The position numbers were made by a program, and so were the translations under genes. Under the pieces are notes generated by a model, which was not told where the DNA came from, made no database searches, and saw only the letters and a program-made list of their open reading frames with translations. A DNA stretch of 55,442 bases from Rhodospirillaceae bacterium. Its GTDB lineage: Bacteria > Pseudomonadota > Alphaproteobacteria > Dongiales > Dongiaceae. Positions 34,362-42,738 of the stretch are shown here, piece by piece (positions within the stretch are counted from its first letter, which is position 1; each line of letters starts with the position of its first letter). The DNA is taken from assembly GCA_008012315.1 (NCBI GenBank), contig SSEL01000020.1, forward strand, positions 1 through 55,442, written 5' to 3'.

Positions 34362-35897
34362 TTAACCCGCAGCCTTGTCCTCGCCCTCGAACCAATGGGC
34401 CCGCGCCGCCATGATCACGGCATTGGCCTCGTCCAGCGAGAGATCGAAGTCCTTCAGGATGCCGTCCTTGTCGTCGGTCAGCTCGTCCGCCGCCAGATCG
34501 GCGAGGTCATCGAGCGTCTTGACGCCCTTCTCGCCCAGGGCCACCAGCATCGCCGGGGTAAGGCCCTCGATCGCGGCGACATCGTCGGCCACGCCGAGTT
34601 CCTTGCGGCGCTCCACCATGCGCAGCTCCTCGGCTTCCAGCCAGGCCTGCGCGCGGGTCTTGAGTTCGGCCGCGACGTCTTCGTCGAAGCCCTCGATCGA
34701 CGACAGGTCTTCCGTCGGCACATAGGCGACTTCGTCAATGCTGGTGAAGCCCTCGGTCACCAGCAGGTGAGCGATGACGTCATCGACATCCAGCGCGTCC
34801 ATGAACATTTGCGACCGGGTGCGGAACTCTTCCTGACGGCGCTCGGATTCCTGCGCCTCGGTGAGGATATCGATATCGAAACCGGTGAGCTGCGAGGCAA
34901 GACGCACATTCTGGCCGCGACGGCCGATCGCCAAGGATAATTGGTCATCCGGCACGACAACTTCAATGCGGCCGGAATCCTCATCGAGCACGACCTTGGC
35001 CACTTCAGCCGGCGCCAGGGCGTTCACCACGAAAGTAGCATGGTCCTGCGACCAGGGGATGATGTCGATCTTTTCGCCCTGCAATTCGCCGACCACAGCC
35101 TGGACGCGGCTGCCGCGCATGCCGACGCAGGCGCCGACCGGATCGATCGAGCTGTCGCGCGAGATGACGGCGATCTTGGCGCGGCTGCCGGGATCCCGGG
35201 CGACCGACTTGATTTCGATGATGCCGTCATAGATTTCCGGCACTTCCTGGGCGAACAGCTTCGCCATGAAATCGGGATGGGTGCGCGACAGGAAGATCTG
35301 CGGACCGCCCGCTTCCTCGCGCACGTCGTAGATCAGCGCCCGCACGCGGTCGCCGCTGCGGAAGGTTTCGCGCGGCAGCAATTCGTCGCGGCGCAGCATG
35401 GCTTCGCCGCGGCCGAGATCGACGGTGATATTGCCGAATTCGACGCGCTTGACGAGGCCGTTGATGATCTCGCCCTTGCGGTCCTTGAATTCCTCGAACT
35501 GGCGCTTGCGCTCGGATTCGCGCACTTTCTGCACGATCACCTGCTTCGCGGTCTGGGCGGCGATGCGGCCGAAATCGATCGGCGGCAGATCATCGATGAT
35601 CAGGTCGCCGAGCTTCAGGTCGGGGTCGCGGCGCTGCGCGTCCTTGACCAGTATCTGCGTCGCTTCGTTCTCGATGGCTTCCACCACTTCGCGGACGCGG
35701 GTCAGCTTGATCTCGCCCGTTTTGCGGTCGATATTGGCGCGAATGTCATGCTCATGACCGTATTTCGAGCGGCCGGCCTTCTGAATGGCCTGTTCCATCG
35801 CGACCAAGACTTCGTCACGGTCGATGCTCTTTTCCCGCGCCACGGCATCAGCAACCTGCAGCAGTTCCATGCGCGGAATGGCAATCGTCGTATCCAT
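34362..35897 (-). CDS. nusA: Transcription termination/antitermination protein NusA
   Basis: The 511-residue protein has an N-terminal RNA-polymerase-binding domain, an S1 domain ([27 protein letters not shown]) and two KH domains ([35 protein letters not shown]). Acidic C-terminal helix-hairpin-helix repeats follow (about 360-505). It modulates pausing and intrinsic termination and often autoregulates its own operon through the leader terminator, a candidate for which lies upstream of rimP here. Confidence 0.98.
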   Translation of the reverse strand: MDTTIAIPRMELLQVADAVAREKSIDRDEVLVAMEQAIQKAGRSKYGHEHDIRANIDRKTGEIKLTRVREVVEAIENEATQILVKDAQRRDPDLKLGDLIIDDLPPIDFGRIAAQTAKQVIVQKVRESERKRQFEEFKDRKGEIINGLVKRVEFGNITVDLGRGEAMLRRDELLPRETFRSGDRVRALIYDVREEAGGPQIFLSRTHPDFMAKLFAQEVPEIYDGIIEIKSVARDPGSRAKIAVISRDSSIDPVGACVGMRGSRVQAVVGELQGEKIDIIPWSQDHATFVVNALAPAEVAKVVLDEDSGRIEVVVPDDQLSLAIGRRGQNVRLASQLTGFDIDILTEAQESERRQEEFRTRSQMFMDALDVDDVIAHLLVTEGFTSIDEVAYVPTEDLSSIEGFDEDVAAELKTRAQAWLEAEELRMVERRKELGVADDVAAIEGLTPAMLVALGEKGVKTLDDLADLAADELTDDKDGILKDFDLSLDEANAVIMAARAHWFEGEDKAAG

Positions 35898-35907
35898 GGG
35901 TAAGCCT

Positions 35908-36405
35908 CTAGTTCTCCAGTGTATGTGGCTGCTGGTGCAGCGCGATCAGCGCATCGGTCAGCACCAGCTTGGCTTTGTGAATGACATCAAGCGGCAAAAC
36001 GACCTCGCCCTCATCGGACTGCAGGCGCAATTTGCCGTCTTCCAGGCCGGCCAGGGTGCCGCGAAACCGCTTCCGGCCATCGACCGGCTCGGTGGTTTCG
36101 ATCTTGGCCTCATGTCCGGCGAACCGTTCGAAATGCTTCGGCTGGGTCAGCGGCCGGTCGATCCCCGGTGAGCTGACTTCCAGGCTATAGGCATCGGTAA
36201 TCGGGTCTTCGACATCGAGCACCGCGGAAATCGCGCGCGACAGCTCGGCGCAATCATCCACCGACATATGCCGGCCGTCCTTGGGCTCCGCCATGATCTG
36301 CAGGGTCCGGCGCTGATTGCCGGAAATCTGCACCCGCACCAGCTCGAAGCCCATGGCTTCGATGGTCGGGGTGATGATGCGCGTGATGTCGTTAACCAAA
36401 CTCAT
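35908..36405 (-). CDS. rimP: Ribosome maturation factor RimP
   Basis: The 165-residue protein shows [12 protein letters not shown], the [32 protein letters not shown] core and the [28 protein letters not shown] motif of RimP. It acts in 30S subunit assembly. It is first gene of the rimP-nusA-ylxR-infB-rbfA-truB-rpsO-pnp block. The long upstream frame to 36681 is rejected because it crosses the leader terminator. The ribosome-binding site before ATG 36405 is weak. Confidence 0.95.
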   Translation of the reverse strand: MSLVNDITRIITPTIEAMGFELVRVQISGNQRRTLQIMAEPKDGRHMSVDDCAELSRAISAVLDVEDPITDAYSLEVSSPGIDRPLTQPKHFERFAGHEAKIETTEPVDGRKRFRGTLAGLEDGKLRLQSDEGEVVLPLDVIHKAKLVLTDALIALHQQPHTLEN

Positions 36406-36533
36406 TATATCGCCAAACCCGCCGTGCCGATGATCGCCTTCGGTTTCCCGGTTGAACTCGTCCTGACGCCCCAGCCTTCGCGAAGAGGCGCCACGCGCCC
36501 GACCTGTCGCTTCGTTGCCGGGCCGCAGGTAAC

Positions 36534-36559
36534 AAAAAAGGCGGGCTTTTGGCCCACCC
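36534..36559 (-). terminator. Attenuator-like terminator in the rimP operon leader
   Basis: On the minus strand GGGTGGGC, loop CAAAA, and GCCCGCC form a 7-8 bp stem followed directly by six T residues. It lies about 130 nt before the rimP start, so it must be read through for the operon to be expressed. This is an obvious point for control by NusA. Confidence 0.75.
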
Positions 36560-36683
36560 TTGTCATTTTGGTCTTCAAGACCACGGGATTTGCCAGGGAA
36601 TATAGTGATTTGCCCACACATTGCAAGCCCGGAAGCGCACAACTTAGCGATGACCGCAGACAACAATTGCCTGAAACCCAACC

Positions 36684-36699
36684 AGTCCTCTATAGGACT
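36684..36699. promoter_or_regulatory. Short dyad AGTCC-TCTATA-GGACT
   Basis: The 5-bp arms surround TATA-like sequence between the two divergent genes. It may overlap a promoter of the plus-strand dehydrogenase gene or of the rimP operon. Confidence 0.3.
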
Positions 36700-36817
36700 A
36701 TAAGCTCAGAAATCCAGTTGCCTGCGCCAGGCCATGTCGCTGCCGCCCTGGAATGGTCCGGGCATCCGGGGCTATGGTACTGCATCCTGCAACGATTCGT
36801 TGATCGAAAGCCCATTT

Positions 36818-37771
36818 ATGTCGACCTTTAACATCGTCTTCCCCGACGCGTCGGTCGAGACTGCCAAGTTCCTGGAAGACTGGCCCCGGCCGACCGGGCT
36901 GAAATTGACGGTGGATTGCGGTCCGCGCGATAGCGACGCGGCTCTGATCGAGCGTTGCAAAAAGGCCGATGCCATTCTCTGGGGCTGGACGCAGCTCAAT
37001 GCCGAGGTCCTGGCCGCCTGCAAGAAGCTGAAAATCGCCTCTTTCCTCGGTATCGGCATCGACGGCTATATCGATATGGCGACCTGCCGGGCGCGCGGCA
37101 TCAAGGTCTGCAACACGCCGAATTACGGCAACCGGACCGTCGCCGAACATGCCATCGCGCTGATGTTCGCCGTTTCCCGCCAGATCGCCAGGTTCGACAG
37201 TGCGGCGCGGGCCAATAACTGGTCGGAAGATCCGCCGGGCCTTGAGCTCCAGGGCCGGCGCCTGGGGATCGTCGGCTTTGGCGCGATCGGCCGCGAAGTG
37301 GCCAAGATGGCACTCGGCCTGGGGCTGGAAGTCGTCGCCTGGGCGCGGCGCCCGGAGCGCTTCGGCCTTGCGTTTCCCTCGGTCCGCTTCGTCACCCTGG
37401 CCGATCTCTTTTCGACCTCGGAGGTGATTTCATTGCATCTGCAGCTCAACGACCAGACCCGGGGCATGATCAATGCCCAGTTGCTGGACCTGATGCTGCC
37501 GGAAACCATTCTCATCAACACCGCCCGGGCCGGCCTGCTCGACATGGCGGCCTTGGAGCGGTCACTGACGGAGAAGCGGATTTTCGGCGCCGGGCTGGAC
37601 GTTTTCGACGGCCAGTCGATGACGAAATCGGGGCTGCGGAAGCTCAGCAATGTCGTGCTGACACCCCATGTCGCCTATAACAGCACCGCCACCACCCGTC
37701 GCATGGTGATGATCGGCCTGCACAACATTCTGAATTACCGCGCCGGCCAGCCGACCAATCTGATCCCCTGA
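36818..37771 (+). CDS. D-isomer 2-hydroxyacid dehydrogenase family protein
   Basis: The 317-residue protein has an NAD-binding Rossmann motif GIVGFGAIG, the substrate Arg in NTARAGLLD and the catalytic His in LTPHVAYNS. The usual catalytic Glu position (DVFExEP) reads DVFDGQS, so the His-Glu relay is altered to Asp or lost. This marks a divergent subfamily whose substrate is unclear. ATG 36818 is used because homology starts there. A class II aldolase gene is convergent downstream. Confidence 0.85.
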   Translation: MSTFNIVFPDASVETAKFLEDWPRPTGLKLTVDCGPRDSDAALIERCKKADAILWGWTQLNAEVLAACKKLKIASFLGIGIDGYIDMATCRARGIKVCNTPNYGNRTVAEHAIALMFAVSRQIARFDSAARANNWSEDPPGLELQGRRLGIVGFGAIGREVAKMALGLGLEVVAWARRPERFGLAFPSVRFVTLADLFSTSEVISLHLQLNDQTRGMINAQLLDLMLPETILINTARAGLLDMAALERSLTEKRIFGAGLDVFDGQSMTKSGLRKLSNVVLTPHVAYNSTATTRRMVMIGLHNILNYRAGQPTNLIP

Positions 37772-37800
37772 GCTGGCTCCTGATGAGTCTGGCTCTGAGG
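37766..37800 (+). repeat. Stop-anchored repeats after the hydroxyacid dehydrogenase gene
   Basis: CCTGAGCTGGCT, CCTGATGAGTCTGGCT and CTGAGG follow one another. The first contains the real stop, and the repeated TGA triplets are 12 and 15 bp further on. Confidence 0.45.
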
Positions 37801-37830
37801 GACCGGATGGCGGCCGTCGACGTCGGTCAT

Positions 37831-37860
37831 CGGCTTAATTCCTGGCCGCTTAGTTCTTGT
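37831..37860 (-). repeat. 15-bp duplication of the aldolase stop region
   Basis: On the plus strand CGGCTTAATTCCTGG is followed by CCGCTTAGTTCTTGT, with 11 of 15 positions identical. The second holds the complement of the aldolase TAA stop and the first repeats it 15 bp downstream. Confidence 0.55.
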
Positions 37861-38650
37861 AGGTCGGGTCGATCCGGTCGAGCAGGCGCAGCAGGGCCGT
37901 CCAGGCCAGGTCGTAGCCGTCGAGATCCTTGAACTGGCCTTCTTCCAGCGCCCGGCCGGTGTCGTTGAACTGCCGCTCGGTATGTTCGCAGACCGCCTGG
38001 CTCGGCACCACCAGCTGGCCGCCGGCCTGGGCCGCCAGTTGGATTTCGCAGGCCTTTTCCAGGTAATACATGCGCAGGAAGGCCTGTTGCGGGGTGCGGC
38101 CGACCGTCAGCAGGCCGTGATTGCGCAGGACCAGCACCGGCTTGGCGCCGAGATCCTTGACCAGCCGCTTCCGTTCATCGAGATCCAGCGCGATGCCTTC
38201 GTAATCGTGATAGGCGACGTTGTTGTAGAATTCGAGCGAGATCTGGTTCAGCGGCAGCAGGCCGCCGGCCTGGGCGGCGACGGCGCAGCCCGCCTTGGTA
38301 TGGGTATGCAGCACGCAATGGGCATCGTCCCGGGCGCCGTGAATGGCGCTGTGGATGACGAAACCCGCCGGATTGACCTTATAGGGGCTGGGCTCCACGG
38401 CATTGCCCTGGAGATCGATCTTCACCAGGTTCGAGGCGGTGATTTCGTCGAAGAACAGCCCATAAGGATTGATCAGGAAGTGATGCTCCGGCCCGGGCAG
38501 GCGGACCGAAATATGGGTGAAAATCAAATCCGTCATGCGGAAATGCGCGATCAGGCGATAAACCGCCGCCAATTCCTGGCGCAGACGCCATTCTTCCGCG
38601 GAATATTTGCTGTTGGCGGCGGCAGTGGCGCGCAGGACATCTCCGGCCAT
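37850..38650 (-). CDS. Class II aldolase/adducin family protein
   Basis: The 266-residue protein has the AraD-like fold with metal ligands in HTHTKAGCAVAAQ and LRNHGLLTVG. Also typical are HISVRLPGPEHHFLINPYGLFFDEITASNL and the C-terminal YYLEKACEIQLAAQ. Members are fuculose- or ribulose-phosphate aldolases, epimerases or dehydratases; the exact substrate is unknown. ATG 38650 is preceded by AGGGAGAAG. The longer frame to 38920 would run through the htpG promoter. It is divergent from htpG. Confidence 0.88.
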   Translation of the reverse strand: MAGDVLRATAAANSKYSAEEWRLRQELAAVYRLIAHFRMTDLIFTHISVRLPGPEHHFLINPYGLFFDEITASNLVKIDLQGNAVEPSPYKVNPAGFVIHSAIHGARDDAHCVLHTHTKAGCAVAAQAGGLLPLNQISLEFYNNVAYHDYEGIALDLDERKRLVKDLGAKPVLVLRNHGLLTVGRTPQQAFLRMYYLEKACEIQLAAQAGGQLVVPSQAVCEHTERQFNDTGRALEEGQFKDLDGYDLAWTALLRLLDRIDPTYKN

Positions 38651-38770
38651 ATTGCATCTTCTCCCTAGTAACCCGCTGACACCGGCGGGGCTGGTGAACT
38701 GAAGGCTTGTGAATGTCCCGATTGTGGCATAGCCATCCCCATCACAGAAGTGCGTGTATGTAGCATGCCC

Positions 38771-38800
38771 CTTGAACCCGGCATGCGCATTGCGCATATC
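38771..38800 (+). promoter_or_regulatory. Heat-shock (sigma-32-like) promoter of htpG
   Basis: CTTG (38771-38774, followed by AA), an 18-bp spacer and CGCATATC (38793-38800) resemble the alphaproteobacterial RpoH consensus CTTG-N17/18-CYTATNT. A perfect 7-bp palindrome, ATGCGCA-T-TGCGCAT (38783-38797), overlaps the -10 side. Confidence 0.5.
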
Positions 38801-38857
38801 AGCGCCGGTTATGACAACAGGCCAGTTTGTAACGCGAAGAAGGACGGTCAGAAGATC

Positions 38858-40738
38858 ATGCAGATGGAACGTCATGGGTTTCAGGCGGAGGTCAGCCGCC
38901 TGTTGGACATCGTTGCCCACTCCCTTTACAGCGACAAATCGGTTTTCCTGCGGGAACTGATATCGAACGCCTCCGATGCCTGCGACAAGCTGCGTTACCT
39001 CGCTTTGACGGAACCGGGCCTGCTGAAGGACGCCCCGGAATTCAAGGTCAGCATCGCCATCGACAAGACCGGCCGGACGCTCACCATCGCCGATAACGGC
39101 ATCGGCATGAACCGGGACGACCTGATCAACAATCTCGGTACCATTGCCCGGTCGGGCTCCGCTAAGTTCATGGAAGAACTGGCCGCGCAGAAGGCGACCG
39201 GCGATGCCGGCGACCAGAAGAACCTCTCTTTGATCGGCCAGTTCGGCGTCGGCTTCTATGCCGCTTTCATGGTGGCGGATAAGGTGGAGGTCCTGTCACG
39301 AAAAGCCGGTGACGACGCCGCCTGGCGCTGGACCTCGGACGGCAAGGGCGAATTCACCCTGGCCCCGGCGGAAAAGGCCGGGCGCGGCACCGATATCGTC
39401 CTTCACCTGCGCGACGACGCCTCGGATTATCTCGATGCAAGCCGTCTCTCTTCCATCGTCGCCAAATATTCCGATCACATCCAGCTGCCGATCCATGTGA
39501 CCGGCGATGGCGAGGACCGCAAGGTCAACCAGGCCGCCGCCTTGTGGACCCGCTCGAAATCCGAGGTCAGCGACGAACAGTACCGCGACTTCTACCGCCA
39601 TGTCGCCCATGCCTTCGACGATCCCTGGGCGACCCTGCATTTCAAGGCCGAAGGCAAGATCGAATATACCGGTCTGCTCTTCATTCCCTCGAGCAAGCCC
39701 ATCGATCTCTTCAATCCCGATCGCAAGCAGGCGCTGAAGCTTTATGTGAAGCGGGTTTTCATCACCGATCATTGCGAGGATGTGCTGCCGCACTGGCTGC
39801 GTTTCGTGAAGGGCCTGGTCGATTCCGAGGACCTGCCGCTCAATATCAGCCGCGAGATGCTGCAGCAGAATCCCATCCTCACCAAGATCCGCGCCGGGCT
39901 GGTGAAGCGCGTGCTGGGTGAGCTGGCGAAGAAGGCGGAGAATGACGCGGCTGCCTATGGCGCGTTCTGGGACAATTTCGGCGCCGTGCTCAAGGAAGGC
40001 ATTTATGAAGATGCCGAGCAGCGCGAGCCGCTGCTGAAACTGGCACGCTTCCGTTCGACCAAGGGCGACGATCTGGTCAGCCTGGCCGATTATGTCGGCC
40101 GCATGAAGGAAGGCCAGAGCGCGATCTATTACATTACCGGCGACAGCTTCGAGGCCGTCAGCCGCAGCGCGCAGCTGGAAGGCTATCGCGCCAAGGGCGT
40201 GGAAGTGCTGCTGCTGACCGATCCGATCGATGAGTTCTGGATTCCGGCGGTCGAGAAATTCGACGGCAAGGACTTCAAATCGGTCACGCGCGGCGGTACC
40301 GATCTCGACCAGGTGAAGGCCGATGCCAATGGAAAGCCGGACGAAAAGAAACCGGCGGCGGAAGGCATCGATAATCTGATCGCTTTGATGAAGCTCAGCC
40401 TGAAGGACGCAGTCAAGGACGTGCGCCTGTCATCGCGCTTGACCGACAGCGCGGTCTGCCTGGTGGCCGAGGAAGGCGACATGGATATGCGCCTGGCCCG
40501 GCTGCTGAAGCAGCACCGGCAATTGGATGCGACCCTGCCGCGGGTGCTGGAAATCAACGGCAGCCATCCGCTGATCGCGGCACTTTCCAAGGCCGTATCG
40601 AGCGGCGGCAGCAACGATGCCGTCAGCGATGCAAGCTGGCTGCTGCTCGACCAGGCGAAGCTGCAGGAAGGCGAAGCCCTGAGCGATCCGGCGAGCTTCG
40701 GCCAGCGCCTGGCGGCAATGCTGCAGAAGGCGTTCTGA
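38858..40738 (+). CDS. htpG: Molecular chaperone HtpG (Hsp90)
   Basis: The 626-residue ATP-dependent chaperone has the GHKL ATPase motifs: ELISNASDACDKLR, IADNGIGMNRDDLINNLGTIARSGS and LIGQFGVGFYAAFMV. The middle-domain catalytic Arg region is in LPLNISREMLQQNPIL. Length is normal. ATG 38858 follows AAGGACGG; the longer frame to 38750 overlaps the promoter. The upstream heat-shock-like promoter fits its role in refolding stress-damaged proteins. Confidence 0.97.
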   Translation: MQMERHGFQAEVSRLLDIVAHSLYSDKSVFLRELISNASDACDKLRYLALTEPGLLKDAPEFKVSIAIDKTGRTLTIADNGIGMNRDDLINNLGTIARSGSAKFMEELAAQKATGDAGDQKNLSLIGQFGVGFYAAFMVADKVEVLSRKAGDDAAWRWTSDGKGEFTLAPAEKAGRGTDIVLHLRDDASDYLDASRLSSIVAKYSDHIQLPIHVTGDGEDRKVNQAAALWTRSKSEVSDEQYRDFYRHVAHAFDDPWATLHFKAEGKIEYTGLLFIPSSKPIDLFNPDRKQALKLYVKRVFITDHCEDVLPHWLRFVKGLVDSEDLPLNISREMLQQNPILTKIRAGLVKRVLGELAKKAENDAAAYGAFWDNFGAVLKEGIYEDAEQREPLLKLARFRSTKGDDLVSLADYVGRMKEGQSAIYYITGDSFEAVSRSAQLEGYRAKGVEVLLLTDPIDEFWIPAVEKFDGKDFKSVTRGGTDLDQVKADANGKPDEKKPAAEGIDNLIALMKLSLKDAVKDVRLSSRLTDSAVCLVAEEGDMDMRLARLLKQHRQLDATLPRVLEINGSHPLIAALSKAVSSGGSNDAVSDASWLLLDQAKLQEGEALSDPASFGQRLAAMLQKAF

Positions 40739-40748
40739 TCAGGGGATA

Positions 40749-40796
40749 TCAGGGCTGGTGCCGGTCAGGGCAGGCGCAGATTAGGGCAGGTGCAGC
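40749..40796 (-). repeat. Three 16-bp tandem copies at the stop of the AllA-like gene
   Basis: On the minus strand the units are GCTGCACCTGCCCTAA (with the real stop), TCTGCGCCTGCCCTGA and CCGGCACCAGCCCTGA. A partial copy, TATCCCCTGA, follows next to the htpG stop. Each unit ends in a stop triplet. Confidence 0.85.
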
Positions 40797-41437
40797 GGTA
40801 CCGCGAGATAGCAGCCGAATTCCTTGGCGAAATCGCAGCTGATCCTCGCATGCACCTTGCCCTGCTTGTCGAAGAAGCGGCCGGTATCGGTGACCGGAAA
40901 CACGCCCTCATGCCAGATGCCGGGATGGATGTAGACACCGAAGCTGCCGTCGCAATAGAAGCCGACGAAATTTTCCGGCTTCACGTCATCGCCCGGGAGC
41001 GCCAGCGGCAGGACGAAAGGCTGGCCGTCCAGCGGATAGAAAAGCTGGCCGCCATCGGGATGATAATTGGCGTGCCAGAGCAGCACATGCTTGCGCGCGA
41101 TGCTGGCGGTGCCGTCCACCGCTTCCGCAGGCGGCCGGCTCCATCCCAGCAGATAGTGGTTTATCGCCGTGTCCTGCACCGCATTGTTGCGGCCATAAAG
41201 AACATCGCCCGACCACCAGCTTTCGAACACGCCCTCGGTCGTCCCGCCCTCATTGCCGGTCCCGGCATCCACCGGCCGCCAGCCCGCCGCCGGCCAGGTG
41301 ACGATTTCCACCGGATGGCTGCGGTAATCCTCGACGATCGTGCCATATCCCGCCAGCGAGTCCGGCGTCGCCCGGATCAGCGGCGCTTCATGCACCGGCA
41401 AGGCGGAGACGGTTTCCGGCTTGAAGATAACGGACAT
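40781..41437 (-). CDS. Ureidoglycolate lyase (AllA)-like cupin-fold protein
   Basis: The 218-residue protein shows the AllA-type pattern HPDGGQLFYPLDGQPFVLPLA, then FVGFYCDGSFGVYIHPGIWHEGVF. In the family this forms the small-barrel active site acting on ureidoglycolate (purine breakdown). It is longer than E. coli AllA (160 residues) by an N-terminal extension, and no other purine-catabolism gene is nearby, so the substrate may differ. It lies at the end of a minus-strand group with DUF1634, TSUP and GntR genes. Confidence 0.68.
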   Translation of the reverse strand: MSVIFKPETVSALPVHEAPLIRATPDSLAGYGTIVEDYRSHPVEIVTWPAAGWRPVDAGTGNEGGTTEGVFESWWSGDVLYGRNNAVQDTAINHYLLGWSRPPAEAVDGTASIARKHVLLWHANYHPDGGQLFYPLDGQPFVLPLALPGDDVKPENFVGFYCDGSFGVYIHPGIWHEGVFPVTDTGRFFDKQGKVHARISCDFAKEFGCYLAVPLHLP

Positions 41438-41538
41438 GGGATCTGTCTCCGACGGTGGCGCGATGACGGTGTCGCGATGCGTCCAGCATGCCCGTCATCC
41501 CGCTTCCGTTCAATTGAGATCGGTCGGGTATCGTCTTG

Positions 41539-41865
41539 TCAGGCCTGGCCGGCAAAAATCCCCACCAGGGCGCCCAGGGCGATGATGGCAAGGACGAGCA
41601 AGGCGATGGCACCGAAACGGTAATCCCCCTCTCGCAGGAATGTCATCGCCATCAGCGATACCCGCGCCACCGGCAGGAGGATGAACAAGGCGATGCCGGC
41701 AGCCATCAGGCCGGTGCCCCAGTCGCCCGTTTCAGGGGCCAAGGCCAGGACCAGGCCGGCAGCGATGACAGCCGAGCCGAGCCAGGTGCCGCGATGCAGC
41801 ATCCTCGCCAGATGCCGTTCCAGATCGGTGGACTGACCGGCGAGCTGATCGGGCTTGGTACTCAT
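41539..41865 (-). CDS. DUF1634 membrane protein
   Basis: The 108-residue protein has three hydrophobic helices (LGSAVIAAGLVLALAP, GLMAAGIALFILLPVARVSLM and IALLVLAIIALGALVGIF). DUF1634 proteins are typically encoded next to TSUP exporters, and this one overlaps the TSUP stop by 4 bp, implying coupled translation. It is likely an accessory subunit of the exporter; the biochemical role is unknown. Confidence 0.83.
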   Translation of the reverse strand: MSTKPDQLAGQSTDLERHLARMLHRGTWLGSAVIAAGLVLALAPETGDWGTGLMAAGIALFILLPVARVSLMAMTFLREGDYRFGAIALLVLAIIALGALVGIFAGQA

Positions 41866-42725
41866 ATCAAGCGCTCCAGATGGATGCCGAGAGCAGCCAG
41901 CAGCATTTGCAGACTGAGCACGACAAGCACGACGATGAAGAACAGGCGCAGCTTGTCGCCGGATATCGCCATCAGCAGACGGGCGCCGAGAAAGGCGCCC
42001 AGCACCGAGCCGAGGGCGACCGGCCCGGCGATCTTTACGTCGATGTCGCCGCGGGCGAAGTAAGCGACGCCGCTGGCGGCGGCAGTGACGCCGATCATGA
42101 AATTCGAGGTCGCCGAGGAGACCTTGATCGGCAGCCGCAAAGCCGTGTCCATTGCCGGGATCTTGAGCACGCCGCTGCCGATCCCCAGCAGCGCGGAGAT
42201 CAGGCCGGCGCCATACATCAGGATCATTCCGGCCGGCAGGCGCTGCACATGATAGGCGACGTTGCGGCCCAGCGCCCGGTCGGGATAGCTGGCATGAAGC
42301 CGCAGGATGGTCGCCCAGTCTCCCGGCCGCGCCACCGCTGCCCCATTACCGGATATATCGCGGCGCCGGATCGTCATCTGCCAGGCGGAGACCAGCAGCA
42401 CGGCGGTGAAGAGCAGATACAGGAACGCGACCGGCAGGATGCCGGTCAACAGCACGCCGCTCAGGGCGCCCAGGGTGGTTGCCGTTTCGAGAACGAGGGC
42501 GATGCGGATATTGGTCAGCCCGTTCTTGAGAAAGGGCGCGGCGCCGCCGCAGGAACAGGCGATGACGGAGACGATGCTGGCGGCGACGGCGGTGTGAAGA
42601 TCGATCCCGCCGAATGTCACCAGGATCGGCACAATGAAGATGCCGCTGGCCATGCCGAGCGCCCCGCCGAGCGCGCTGGTGCCGACCGCGACGGCGAAGA
42701 GCCATGCTGCAAAACCGGCCTGCAT
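41862..42725 (-). CDS. TSUP-family (TauE/SafE) sulfite or organosulfur exporter
   Basis: The 287-residue protein has about eight transmembrane helices. The duplicated TSUP signatures are GGALGMASGIFIVPILVTFGGIDLHTAVAASIVSVI and GLISALLGIGSGVLKIPAMDTALRLPIKVSSATSNFMIG. Members export sulfite, sulfoacetate or related anions. ATG 42725 or GTG 42728 may start it. A GntR regulator gene lies 14 bp upstream on the same strand, and its two palindromes probably control the whole group. Confidence 0.88.
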   Translation of the reverse strand: MQAGFAAWLFAVAVGTSALGGALGMASGIFIVPILVTFGGIDLHTAVAASIVSVIACSCGGAAPFLKNGLTNIRIALVLETATTLGALSGVLLTGILPVAFLYLLFTAVLLVSAWQMTIRRRDISGNGAAVARPGDWATILRLHASYPDRALGRNVAYHVQRLPAGMILMYGAGLISALLGIGSGVLKIPAMDTALRLPIKVSSATSNFMIGVTAAASGVAYFARGDIDVKIAGPVALGSVLGAFLGARLLMAISGDKLRLFFIVVLVVLSLQMLLAALGIHLERLI

Positions 42726-42738
42726 CACGCCCCGCTTG

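Larger units (their letters stand above)
36406..36817. other. Divergent leader region between rimP and a hydroxyacid dehydrogenase gene
   Basis: This 412-bp gap contains the rimP leader terminator (36534-36559) and a short dyad at 36684-36699, but no recognisable tRNA (a metY-type initiator tRNA sits here in some bacteria). The plus-strand gene begins after a weak GAAAG. Confidence 0.6.

Noticed and set aside
36560..36733. Possible initiator tRNA (metY-like) upstream of rimP
   Set aside because: No cloverleaf, T-loop consensus or CCA end could be found on either strand.
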